From positions 1 to 64,000 of the forward strand of contig CANTFK010000397.1 in the NCBI GenBank assembly GCA_947646735.1: a DNA stretch of 64,000 nucleotides. The letters are read 5' to 3'. The position numbers and the translations under genes are program-made. Numbering within the stretch: the first letter of the stretch is position 1; each line of letters begins with the position of its first letter. Source of the stretch: Peronospora farinosa. Taxonomy: Eukaryota > Oomycota > Peronosporomycetes > Peronosporales > Peronosporaceae. The notes under the pieces were generated by a model, which searched no databases, was not told where the DNA came from, and saw only the letters and a program-made list of their open reading frames with translations. Below, piece after piece: positions 21,073 through 31,552 of the stretch.

Positions 21073-24000
21073 TGTCGGAGGTTTTCACTTGTTCTTTCGT
21101 TTCGAAGGAGGAAAAATGAATAATGAAATGGACTGAAGAACTGAAGGGTGGAAGTCGATATCAACCATCTTCCAAGAATTTCAACGGACCATCATCGATG
21201 GGCTATCTCAAGTCGATTTCAATATACGAGCAAATCGTGGTCTAAACAACATCAAGCCTGTCGTAGATTGTAGTCTTCTTCTACCCGTGTCGGTAGCAAT
21301 CCTACCTACCAGAAGACGATTTCTGGTAGGATCTGTTTGCTGACATGAATATCCATCCACTTGTCTAAGGCTGCAGTAGTAATCCTCAGCTCGAGTTGGT
21401 CGTATCATCAGATGAGCAAATATTCAACCGATGCCTTGAGTCTGTACGGAAGGGGGGAGGTAGAGATAGCCCGTAGCTCCAAAGATTAGCTAAAGCTGTC
21501 CGACCACGATTTGATATCGACCGAGCTTGTACGCCGTGGTGATATATTCCAATGTTGGCGAAAGACGACAGACATTGGCGTCATCACTCCTTTCGAGTTG
21601 CAAGTGTCTGGTACCTGTAGCAACGCCGGTGCCTCGTTCAAATCTGGTGGTTGTAACCGGGCTCATCACCGCTCTACGGGTTATTGGGCCCTTGCAACTT
21701 GACAGAGCATCCGACATGTCTGTCTGTACCTTGAGCTCTCTATCAATCTCGCTTCGCTACATCTCGAAATTTGCATCATGTAGGGGTCTCCCAAATTTTT
21801 TGATGATCACGTCCGCTTGCTCGAACGTCGCTCCGTTGCGTTGTATCCAGGTAAAGGCGGCTCAGGATGTGTCCAAAGTAGCTCTTACACGTCGACGCAT
21901 ATAGTCTCCTCGTCTGGATGGTCACGGATTAGCTGGTTTTGGACCACCTTGGATAGACCCTCACGTGCGTGTCTTGTAAGGAAGCGTGGACGTCCAAGCT
22001 CCCATCGCTCTCTTGTTTAGTAATATATGAGCTTCTGCTAGCAGGTTTGTGCCCATGGGCACATCATTCTTGTCTCTATCTTGTCCTGGATGGAAAAGAT
22101 TCGTTTGCCTCGTAGCCACTCTAGAAACTACACACACACACTGTCCAATGCTTCCATGCTCTAGAGCTACAAATGCTCTGCTGGTCTGGGTCAGAGTTCA
22201 CCATGATGCCACTTATGTGGCCTGTCAGGTCCTTTCGTACTTGAAGCCCTTCACCAAATGCGAAGCTCGGTGCATAGACTTTAGCGTCGTAGCTTGGTTT
22301 GTTGATGCCTTGGGTGCGCCTATCGTCGATATGACGAGCGAGTAAGTTCTGTCTTTCAATCCAATGCCGGTGCAGGTCCGCTATGGTGCACAGCTGCATC
22401 TTGTCGTACTTCCGTGGTCTTAGAAGAAGAACAGACCGTCTATTTCAAACATTAAGGATTGGTAAGATATCTGGAGTGCTTCTACCAGGACTTCGTCATT
22501 CTTCGCCTCGCTGGCTCAATCTGCTGGCTCGAGACGTCGGGCGTCACGGGGGACACTCCGAAAAGGGCACGTGGAATCGGGTATCCAGCCCGAGGTGTAA
22601 ACAGTGGCTCAATGATCGCAACAAGCGCCGGGCACCACACCGATCAGTCCCGATCGACCGCTGATGCACCTGGACGGGGCCGATCAATTCACGTTCTTGG
22701 CAAGTTCACTTCGTGGGACCGAGATTCGCGCTCAGCGATCGAATCGGCGTCTTGAAGGCTGACGTAGAATAGCAGGAACTATTGGGGAAAGAGGGAATGA
22801 TAACCGCGGTCATCGATCCTCTCCCCCCGGGGGTAACAGGGTTGGTGCTCCCCTTACGGTTCGCACGCTGCGCTTGCCCCCCATAGCGCACGCAGCAGAG
22901 GGAAAACCTCCCCCCTCTTATCCTGGGCCTCCCGTTGGAGGGACTTCCCGCCCTGGTCAACTTCCGTGGTCTTAAATCTGTTCTCCTGCTGGTCTGCAAT
23001 CCATAGGTTGTCAGCCCCAAGAGTATATTCCGTGGGTCCTGTCATCCTTGAAGAGCTGCCATCCTCGATTGTCTTCTGACGCGAAGACACTCCTGTTGGC
23101 CAGTCCGGCACTGCTTCGTGGAAAGCCATGCCTACCGCAGTGAACAATACTGCTGGCAGCATGATGACGTTGAGAATCAAGATATCGATTGTCGACGATG
23201 GTTGCGAGCTGAGTTACGATTGCTCGGTTCCGGTGTACGTTACGAGTACACGCAGCCCCAATTCACAGCTGCATAGCCCAAACTCCGCTCCGGGTCTCCA
23301 TCCCTTAGCACCGATATGCCGAGAAACACCAAAAACTGATGTCCGTAGCGTCGTGAAATACATCTGCAACTTCCTGTGAGAATCCAAACTACAGGTGTGC
23401 CTTTGGAATCCCGAGTCGAAGCTTCTGTCGGACCAATTCCGCGAGGGTAGGACAGAGCTGCTGAATGAAGCTTGACAAGCTTAGGTTTGAGACTATCGAT
23501 GCTGTCTTCGCTGTTGCTGAAAGCGTGCTTTGACAAACATGGAGCGAGGAAACGCGTCAAGACGACGAGCGCAGATCAATCTCTAAAGCTTTCAACGATC
23601 TCCTCATAAGATCACATTCGTACTGCTCTCGCCAACTACAGAGAACTGTCCCGAAGATGTATTTCGACGGTCTGAAAGCGACTGCAAAAGTGCTAAGGGC
23701 TTTTACCATCAAGAACCATTGTCGTGGTGTTGGTGACAGACAACCTCTCTGCAAGGAACGGTGGTGGAAAGCGTGAACTTTTCACTTGGCACATATTGGT
23801 TGGTGGCCCGGAAACGTGACAGTCAACGTTAATTGAATCGAGTCGTGTCGTTCCTGCGACTTCAATGTCCCTGAGCACGTCATAGCGTTCGTCGAGGAAG
23901 GCGAAAGAGTTGTATGGTACCGGTTCAAAAATACTTTCTCCTTCCTCAAATTACAAGCGGGTTGAGATATTTCTTCCCTGTTGATCGATAGAAAAAAAAA

Positions 24001-24535
24001 AAAAAAAAAAGGGGGAAAAAAAGGAACCCTCCTTCTTTTTTTTGGTGGGGGAGGAGAAGGGGGGGGGGTCCCTCTTTTGTTGTTTTTTGTTGGATTTTAT
24101 TTTTTTTTTTTTTTTAAGTTTTTTTTTTTGGGTAATTTTTTTTTTTTTTTTTTTGTTAAAGATGCTCGTCAGAAGATGTTGAGCTAGTGGAAAAGAACGG
24201 TGGTCTCAATGAGCTCCAACCACTTGGACGCTCTTGCTGTCTGTAACCTTGTTGATACCAAGGCTTCATGCTACTGCAAGGCAGATGAGATATCACTAGT
24301 CGCGCGTACTATTGTCAGCAGCATCTGATCAATTCCTACGCAAGTATCATCAGGCTACACTACGACATGCTGAACCTTCTGACTCGGCCGGTCGACTTAG
24401 TCACGTAAGACGTGTTGCTTGCATGGAATGCATTTAAATAACGCGCTACGGTGTCGTGTTTACTGATCCGATCTATCCATGCTACAAAAGCTAGCACAGC
24501 ACCCATCAAGCAATGACTTGATGCCTTGAATGCCA
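21073..24535. other. Repeat-rich region without an intact gene
   Basis: Only short frames with many stops are seen on both strands. The minus-strand piece near 21600-21690 resembles 62340-62440 (see findings). Around 22550-22990 a GC-rich stretch with the palindrome TCCCCCCGGGGG occurs. The 23992-24154 tract is homopolymeric. The stretch is probably an aggregate of old retroelement fragments, but I cannot identify a specific family. Confidence 0.5.
23992..24154. repeat. Homopolymer-rich low-complexity tract
   Basis: The tract is made almost only of runs: about 19 A, then G and A runs, a run of about 10 G, and T runs of 13 to over 20 bases, with no balanced composition. It encodes nothing credible. 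It may be a real simple-sequence expansion or an assembly/consensus artefact. Confidence 0.9.
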
Positions 24536-25231
24536 TTAGAATAAACACTCGAGTAGGTGTTTCAGGTCCTCCTCTGAAAGTACTTCAGGGTCGGTCGGAT
24601 TGTTGAGGAATGAAAACTGCTGTAGCTGGTCCTCGATCGGAGGCAAGAATGTCATCATGTCGACAGGAATCTCATGACACGGTGACCCTCGCATTGATAG
24701 AATAGAAGACAGTTCCTTGGTCGTCACTTGCTGTAAAAGCTGAGAGGGTTGCAAGTATTGTTGCTGTTTTCGCGAGGTGATCGAAGTGGCTCGAAGTGGT
24801 GGCACTGACAAGTGCTGTGTCTTCATATGTCGCGTGAGGTTACCGGCCGTACTAAACGTCTTGCCACAGCCACCAACGAGGCATGTATGGATGGAGCTTC
24901 CATTGTGCACCTTTTGATGCTTGACTAGTCTGTCCTTGTTTGTGAAGATACGTGTGCATCCAGGTGCTGGACACTCCATCCTGTGCAGTGAATGAAGACG
25001 CTTGTGACGTGCCAGATTACCAGACGTGCTGAAGCGCTTACTGCAGGATTGAATGGGGCATTCGTACGGCTGTTCACCCGTGTGAGTCTTGAAATGTTCA
25101 TGCAATGTAAACTTTCGATGGAATCGACCACCACACATTGGCACGGGACATGCAAACGGTCGATCTTGCTCCGGGTCACGCAAGCGTGGACGAGTCATTC
25201 TATCAGAACGAAAGGTAGTGCTAGCACCCAT
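24536..25231 (-). CDS. C2H2 zinc-finger protein with four fingers
   Basis: A 231-residue single-exon protein with four tandem C2H2 fingers at about residues 28-50, 58-80, 87-109 and 117-140. The spacing is C-x4-C-x12-H-x3-H in the first three and x4 between the last histidines of the fourth. TGEQPYEC is the usual linker between fingers 1 and 2. Such fingers bind DNA (or RNA in TFIIIA-like proteins), so a nuclear regulator is likely. The C-terminal 90 residues are glutamine-rich, then acidic (SEEDLKHLLECLF), which could be an activation segment. No specific ortholog is claimed. Confidence 0.88.
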   Translation of the reverse strand: MGASTTFRSDRMTRPRLRDPEQDRPFACPVPMCGGRFHRKFTLHEHFKTHTGEQPYECPIQSCSKRFSTSGNLARHKRLHSLHRMECPAPGCTRIFTNKDRLVKHQKVHNGSSIHTCLVGGCGKTFSTAGNLTRHMKTQHLSVPPLRATSITSRKQQQYLQPSQLLQQVTTKELSSILSMRGSPCHEIPVDMMTFLPPIEDQLQQFSFLNNPTDPEVLSEEDLKHLLECLF

Positions 25232-25423
25232 ATTGTTGATTGGAGATGCCGTGATGCAGTGATGCCAAGACGCTCGACAGGTGTGCTTTCAGTTGTAAAG
25301 TGAGTTGAGGAGTCTTCAAGCTCAGTGTCGTTCAGCTCGGTGGGTCACGCACGGGTTAAAAGCGTGGTGGTTCGTAAGAGTCCATCATCTCCGGCACATC
25401 TTCCCGTATCATCTCTCGTTTCA

Positions 25424-26533
25424 TCAACACATCAAAGGATAGCATTGATCTGCCCGAGTGCTGGAAACCTTAGTCTCAATTACATCGTAGCCGTCGCGAA
25501 CGAGAAGTTCCTTGATGCATTTATGAATGTGGAGCTTGATCGTTGGACATGGTAGACACAAGCATTCACTGACGGGCTCAATTGAATGCAATACAATTGG
25601 AAATGAACTTGCAACCGATGATAGTCGTTTTTTGCGATGAATCATGGCCGTGAGCACAGCCACTTCCTCTTGGAGCACGTCCGTCCAAAGATTCTTGAAC
25701 ATGTAGCATGTCGCGATCCCACCGTCTCCTTTCACAACGCGACAACATGATACTGTCAATGTGCAGGAATCCACGATAGTGCGTGCTCCTCTCCCTGTAA
25801 TCTTCTGTCGAGTCCTTTGTAACGGTCTCACCACATCACAAGCTTTTCATGCTGTGGATCATACCTGATCCCGGTCGTCAGTCGTACGTGCCTTAGCAAA
25901 TCGTGCACTTTGGAATTGCTTGAGAACGGCCGTGTGCATTGGCTCTACGCACCGAGGCTGCAGTATCTCTGATGCAGTAACAAATTCCAGCTGACTGCTT
26001 AGTATCTGAACCTGGTTGTCAGAGGCCGGCCACACATTGGCGAAAGACGATCTCGGTGCGTGTTTTATCTAACATCGTCGTTGTGAGCTGAGACTTTTGG
26101 TGTCTTGTGGATTCCGACTCATGTGAACTCATGTAGTCGCATTCCTTCCAGCCAGCGTAGAATCCGAAGAATGTACGTGTAGCATTTACTTGATTCGAAC
26201 AGAAGAATCCTGAACGGTAAACGCTGATGACAAGCATACATGACCTGATTCATTAGCTAGTTTCGAGACCATCTGGCTATCCGTCGTCAAAGCTTTCATG
26301 CAATCCGATGTAACCACGTGTCCGTGTTTATCCTTCCTTCTTTCTTGGAAACTTGAGCTACATCTGACAATGTACTTGTCGGATTTCTGCGGTAGATCAA
26401 CTGGTTTACGGAACATGATTCCGACACTCGACCTTTCCACCAAAGCGTAACTGACGATGGGTAGCAATGTTCGTGCTGACGATGTTGACAACAGCTCAAA
26501 AGCTACTGGTAGCTGTAACATCGTTGCTCTCAC
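25424..26533 (-). pseudogene. Broken gene of unknown family sharing blocks with 8.3-9.2 kb
   Basis: Three minus-strand pieces are readable. 26533-26186 contains IMFRKPVDLPQKSDKYIVRC; 26237-26019 contains VISVYRSGFFCSNQVNATRT; 25834-25424 contains CRVVKGDGGIATCYMFKNLW and EEVAVLTAMIHRKKRL. They are in different frames and separated by stops. Blocks of the first two are repeated near 9063-9225 and 8325-8450, showing that the sequence belongs to a family. The VVKGDGG and WTDVLQEE pieces are reminiscent of oomycete START-like/M96-type proteins, but this is a weak resemblance. Confidence 0.5.
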
Positions 26534-29328
26534 GACTGGTCATCTTGTCTGTCTTGGCAGCACCCGTCAAAAGCTGCAATATATCCTATTGCTGCCTCCA
26601 GCATCGTAGCATAATACCCCGTCTCACCAATCATCAATGCCGTAATCATCGTTTCGCTGATCAAATGGCGAGCGATAATGACGCTGCGTAGATGACAACG
26701 GGCTAAGACAAAGATAAAAATGGGTAGAAAGTCATCGGCTGCCATAAGCGTCGATTGTTTTTGCTGCTTTGAGCTACTAGCGCTGTCAGCCTCAAAGCCA
26801 TGCTCCCTTGCGTGAGTCTCGTATATACACCGCGCTGCCTCCACAAGAACAGCGGCCTTCTCTGATGGTAAAGAGTAATTGTCCATGGAGTCAAACAGCG
26901 CGATCACTGATTTCCACTCGGATGGGGACTGATGCGACGGCTGAATCTCCAAAAAGCTCTGCGGTTGCGCGGCCACGGACGCTCGTAATCGCTCAAAGCG
27001 CTCCTCTTCCTCCTGCCGACAGCCAGGTCCAGTTCCAGCTCCCAGTAGCTGGTATATAATCTCCTGCAATGGAATGAACGTGCGTCGCTCCAGCTTGTAC
27101 AGGGCCGCACGACGAGCCAGCGCCCACTCATCATCAGTAGGAGCCTGCTTCTCATTCAGAGCAGAAGGTCCGTGCTTTTGAGGTGTGCTCGGGTTCACAA
27201 CGTTAGCCAAATGGTCCATGATAAGCTCCAGCGATCGTTCCAAGAAAAAACGATAGTTTTTGAGCGCCAGAAGACTACGAGCATCCTGCAAGGTCGTGAC
27301 ATTTTGCAACTCGTGTGGAATTTCCCCCATCGAACCGTCCCGCAATTCTGAGTCACTGTCCGATTCAGTTCCACCAATTCCGACTGGCGCCCAGGGCTCC
27401 GAGAGTCGGGTCCAAGCTGATGAACCCATTGTCGTCACTGTAGAAGCAGACAAGTGCTCGTACTTCTGACGAAACATGGTCAGAAAGTTGACTATATGCT
27501 GACGCATTGCGGAACTTGCAAGAAATTGATCGCACGCACGTAGCAGCAAACGCATCGTAGGAGATGCAGAGCTTACAGCACTCAGCACACCACCCGGTTT
27601 AGCATGCAACGAGGCCCAAAGCCTAAGCACATCACTACCACTGCTACCATTACCACCGTAATCGCTCCTTCTCTGTCCATCCAACGACAGCTCGCTCTCG
27701 TCATCAAAGCCTTCGTCGTCACTGAGCTCATAACTGGCTGCACCTCCGTGTGCATGGCTAATGCCACCTAGATTTTCCCTGAATGAATTACCGTCAAGCG
27801 CCATTGCTTCTGCACTCAGCAGCCGCCGATGCGCCACACTCTCACGCAGATCAAAGAACGGTCCTGGTCTAGTCGTCACTCCTTGCGGGTGATACGAATC
27901 CCGACAAAGAAGTGCGTCTTCAATACAGTACATCCAGTTTTCGCGGTCACGAAGTTGAGTAGCCTGCAGCAGCAAAGTGTATTCTGGACCTACTTGGACA
28001 GCAAAACTGGCATCCCTACCACCAGCCACGTGAACATCCACATAATGCACGCGAGTCTGCGGGTGGAAAAGCAGCACCTCACCTTTTAGTTTTGTGCGTG
28101 AAGAATCAGTGTAGTAACGCAAGACTGATTTTTCCAGTACAAAATAACGTGCTTTCCAGTTCTTGCGCACATGACCTCGTTTCCGCAGCCAACCGCTCAT
28201 CGAGTCGAGAAATGCATCATCAAAGGCACTAGAACATCCCCCAGTGGATGTACTACTCCGACCCGAACGTAAACGTCGATAGCGTACCCATTTCCGTCGT
28301 CGAACTCGTAGTCGTTTTCCAGACAAACTGGCGGGAGATGAAGACGGGATTTCTCCATTTGAATTCCTTGGTGGTACCTGATTTAGAGAATCTATCGATC
28401 TTCCACGTGTGCGACGTAATGGTCTTGGAGTAAATTGTGAAAAACTAGATGCATATTGCCATCCATCCACTGCATCCCGTGGATTATCCACTGGAATTTC
28501 AAGATGCCAGGGACTCACCCATTCCCATCTTGGTATAACCTCATGTGCATTTTCAAAAGTACCAGCTCCAGCCACAGAATGTAAAGCACCACTTGATCCT
28601 TTGAAATCACTTGTCACTGATTTGCTACGTTGTTTGAAACTACAACAGCTTTTTTTCTTCCATTCTGATGCTTTTGGTAGTAAAATATCGGGAAATGTCG
28701 ACGAGGGGGACCATTCCAGCAAAATTTCATCGTCTTGTTCCTGTGCCGATCGAAAATTTCTTCCATTTCTTCTGTTTTTTTGGATGGAATGACGGACAAC
28801 CCGCATGTATTTTTCAGGATCTAATGGTAATAAATGACCTTTTGAACCCCATCCGACCACGATTTGATAGCGTTGATGCTCAAAAACTTCTTCCGCTCGA
28901 ATGATTGGTTTTTTACACTTGGGTTTTGTATATGGAGACGTAATTCTTGGACAGTCTTGGAATACTGCTGCTTGGTCATGATAACGTCCTCTATTGGATC
29001 GAGTTGACCCTAATCGTGGGACAAAAAAGTCACTATCATAAAGAGACGGGAAAATGGTGTTTTCGACATGAAAATCGCGTTTTTGGGTCGTTTCGCAAAT
29101 TGGGGTCGAAATACCGGTAGTACCGGTTTCCAAGCCACTGGACCGATGATTTAGTAAAAAACTGTTTGTGTTTAAACTGCGACAAGACGACGAAGCAGAT
29201 ACATTTGAGACAGTATTTACACGTGAAGATGGAAGCGCAGAAGCAACTGCGAGCCAATAGGATGCATCACGAGCGCTGATAGGAAACGTCACGTCCGACT
29301 CCGGTACCGTCGGTGATGTGATTGACAT
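26530..29328 (-). CDS. DysF-PH-VPS9 protein, probable Rab5-type exchange factor
   Basis: A single-exon frame of 932 residues. Residues about 150-350 contain a pair of peroxin/dysferlin (DysF) type motifs: VFEHQRYQIVVGWGSKG, then WEWVSPWHLEIPVDNPRDAV and the arginine-rich end RRRKWVRYRRL. A PH domain follows at about 375-475 (GWLRKRGHVRKNWKARYFVL), which suggests phosphoinositide binding. The C-terminal part (about 650-925) carries a VPS9 domain, ending with ADDFLPIFIFVLARC and GETGYYATMLEAAIGYI. VPS9 domains catalyse nucleotide exchange on Rab5/Rab21-type GTPases of early endosomes. The inferred role is recruiting and activating a Rab5 at a phosphoinositide membrane. The stop at 26530 overlaps the relic next to it by 4 bases. 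Confidence 0.85.
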   Translation of the reverse strand: MSITSPTVPESDVTFPISARDASYWLAVASALPSSRVNTVSNVSASSSCRSLNTNSFLLNHRSSGLETGTTGISTPICETTQKRDFHVENTIFPSLYDSDFFVPRLGSTRSNRGRYHDQAAVFQDCPRITSPYTKPKCKKPIIRAEEVFEHQRYQIVVGWGSKGHLLPLDPEKYMRVVRHSIQKNRRNGRNFRSAQEQDDEILLEWSPSSTFPDILLPKASEWKKKSCCSFKQRSKSVTSDFKGSSGALHSVAGAGTFENAHEVIPRWEWVSPWHLEIPVDNPRDAVDGWQYASSFSQFTPRPLRRTRGRSIDSLNQVPPRNSNGEIPSSSPASLSGKRLRVRRRKWVRYRRLRSGRSSTSTGGCSSAFDDAFLDSMSGWLRKRGHVRKNWKARYFVLEKSVLRYYTDSSRTKLKGEVLLFHPQTRVHYVDVHVAGGRDASFAVQVGPEYTLLLQATQLRDRENWMYCIEDALLCRDSYHPQGVTTRPGPFFDLRESVAHRRLLSAEAMALDGNSFRENLGGISHAHGGAASYELSDDEGFDDESELSLDGQRRSDYGGNGSSGSDVLRLWASLHAKPGGVLSAVSSASPTMRLLLRACDQFLASSAMRQHIVNFLTMFRQKYEHLSASTVTTMGSSAWTRLSEPWAPVGIGGTESDSDSELRDGSMGEIPHELQNVTTLQDARSLLALKNYRFFLERSLELIMDHLANVVNPSTPQKHGPSALNEKQAPTDDEWALARRAALYKLERRTFIPLQEIIYQLLGAGTGPGCRQEEEERFERLRASVAAQPQSFLEIQPSHQSPSEWKSVIALFDSMDNYSLPSEKAAVLVEAARCIYETHAREHGFEADSASSSKQQKQSTLMAADDFLPIFIFVLARCHLRSVIIARHLISETMITALMIGETGYYATMLEAAIGYIAAFDGCCQDRQDDQS

Positions 29329-29845
29329 GACTTGAATTGTTTTTTAATGCTATATATTGACCAATGAGAGACATGGAAAGGGTTTTTATTTATTTATAAA
29401 TACATATTTATTTATGTACAATGAACGGACAGGTGCAGTATGATTGGGGTAAAAAAGTGACATGTTTTTTTTCAATTCGCTCTCGTGTTTTTTCACGTTG
29501 CTTTGAAAGAAATCTTTAGAAATGAATTTACGAAATTTAGAAACAGTGACAACTTACTGCATGAAGTACCAATTTCTAATGAAGATGCAATATTTGGGTT
29601 TGAACATACAAAACTATCAAACAGCTTTTTTATAAATCGGTGCTTACTAACCACTAAAACGTAATGATAAAGGACAATACAGTATAACTCCAAAACATTT
29701 GCACATCAATTGTCGTCCTGAAACAGAAAATTCATGAAAAAAGATGGCTCTTGCTATTACATGAACGCTATAGCTTCAGTCTCTTTGCGATCAAACAATA
29801 TCATCGATCCATCTTTTCCTCCGGCTAAGCTCTTGGTTGCGTTTC
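29329..29845. other. Spacer between two minus-strand genes
   Basis: It contains the promoter side of the PH-VPS9 gene and then AT-rich sequence. A longer minus-strand frame at 29493-29693 has no similarity I recognise. Nothing else is visible. Confidence 0.5.
29356..29365 (-). promoter_or_regulatory. ATTGGTCAAT element, Inr-like context (TCATTGGTCAATATA)
   Basis: On the minus strand TCATTGGTCAATATA lies 28 bases before the start codon at 29328. It fits the oomycete initiator-like pattern YCAYTYYNCAWTTT partly, and its ATTGGTCAAT core is shared with the bL34m upstream region. Confidence 0.4.
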
Positions 29846-31130
29846 TTATTGGTTTTGCAACGAACGCGCGATTGCCTTGGCGATCTCGTCCTCTTCGTAC
29901 GTTTCATCCATATTGTCGCTCGAAGCTGCAGCAGCCGAAGTCGAAGATGACACAGCAGCAGGAATTGAACCAATAGGTGCCGGAGATTGAGTCGAAGTTG
30001 GTGCGAAAGACGTCGATTCAACTGGATTCGAGCTGCTAGAACCGGAAGCAAATGGGTTACTGGCAGCCAATGAAGGTGCTGTTCCACCAAACGCAGAACT
30101 TCCAAGGCCGCTGAGATCACCCATGCCACCACCTGCCATCATCTGCTGCATTTGTGCCATTGCATTTGGATCAGTCATCATTCGATTCATTTGCTGCATC
30201 ATCGCCGGATTCTGCTGTAGAGCCTGCATCGACTGTGCCAGCAACGCCGGATTCTGCAACGCCTGTGCCAACATGGGATTCTGCTGACTCATCTGTTGCA
30301 CCATCGGGTTGCTTGCAATGGACTGCAAGATCGCCGGATTCTGCAGCAAAGCCTGTGCCTGTGACACCGAATCTCCCCGTGCACCCATTGATGGCATTGC
30401 ACCAAAAGACGAAGCAGCAAGTGGGGCTGCACCTTCTAGTGCTGTCACCATGGAATCCACTACCTTCTTACACTCCACCAAATTTTCCCACTTGTCTGGT
30501 GTCGGTACCAAGACAACATGACCCTATCCAGAAAAATATCACCTCACAACATGAAATCAGTCCTCTTTCTCTCGTTTTTACCAACTTCTACACAGCAAAA
30601 AACACGCTCGTTTCTCTCACCGTCTCGACTCCTTCTTGAAACCCCAACAACTTGACACTTTCATACCCGCCACTTCGATCAAAAAGTTTATTTTTCAACA
30701 TCACATTCTCAATTCGAAGCTTCCGGTACTTGTCTTCCGTCGGATGGTCCACAATATTGCAACAGATTTTCTGCAACGTCTGTACGGCAGTTGTATACAT
30801 TTCAAGAGACTCGTGGTCCCTCATTTGCTCTAAAATTGTTTGCAATTGCGTACAAGACGTTTGATTCGAAACTGGTGCATTTTTAACGGGTAGGAGCGTT
30901 AAATGCAAGGCACAATCTCGACTCACGTGATATTCCGTCAACAATTTCATGTCTTGGAGAATTTGACCTTGAAAAATCAAACGTTGCGAAGAGACTGGAA
31001 ACCGATGAATATCTTGCTGTGCAATTACTTGCTTAAGAGACAAGACAGTAGCAGAAGGTAAGTCCACCTGTACTTGGAGACTCTCGGACGAGCTGCTTAC
31101 GATTTTAATCGTCAAATTTGTCGCCCTCAT
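29846..31130 (-). CDS. UBL-PUB-STI1-UIM ubiquitin adaptor, 2 exons
   Basis: Exon 1 (31130-30621) and exon 2 (30523-29846) are joined across a 97-base phase-0 intron, giving 395 residues. Residues 1-78 form a ubiquitin-like domain (IKIVSSSSESLQVQVDLPSA, SQRLIFQGQILQD). Residues about 90-170 resemble a PUB domain (CCNIVDHPTEDKYRKLRIEN, SVKLLGFQE), which in other proteins binds Cdc48/p97. The middle of exon 2 has the NP-rich STI1/ubiquilin-type repeats (QNPAILQSIASNPMVQQM, QNPAMMQQMNRM). The C terminus is a UIM-like helix (DEIAKAIARSLQNQ). The likely role is to escort ubiquitinated clients to Cdc48 or the proteasome. The domain order is unusual. Confidence 0.85.
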
Positions 31131-31552
31131 TTTTGGAGAAAAAGATTAGTTTTTGTGTTGGGTTAGGAGTAAAAGTGATAAAAGTATAGGGACAAAATAT
31201 GAGTTTAGATATATAATAATAGAAAAGTTGATACTTTAATGTACTTAAAAAATAAAGACATTCTATATATTGTATATAATTTATAAGAGGTAAACATACA
31301 GACTTTTTACGTGAAAAAAATGTATTGTTTGCTTTCACCCAATTGTCATAGTAAGAAATGTACCAAAAAAACTTCTTAGCCACTATGTCTCCTTTTCCAA
31401 CGAAAAGCTGCAAACAAAATGACCAAAACACTACAAAATCACGCGTCCTACGTCGATAAAAATATCCAAAAAAATATCCAAAAATATCCAACACTTCTTG
31501 TATTAAACTTTCACCAACTCCATCATTTTTTTGCGTCTATGTAGTCCTCATC
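31131..31552. other. AT-rich spacer
   Basis: This contains the upstream region of the UBL-PUB gene. It is AT-rich with short frames only. No gene or repeat is supported. Confidence 0.5.

Noticed and set aside
31105..31494. Minus-strand frame upstream of the UBL-PUB gene
   Set aside because: AT-rich with many Phe/Tyr/Lys codons, and no similarity; it is spacer.
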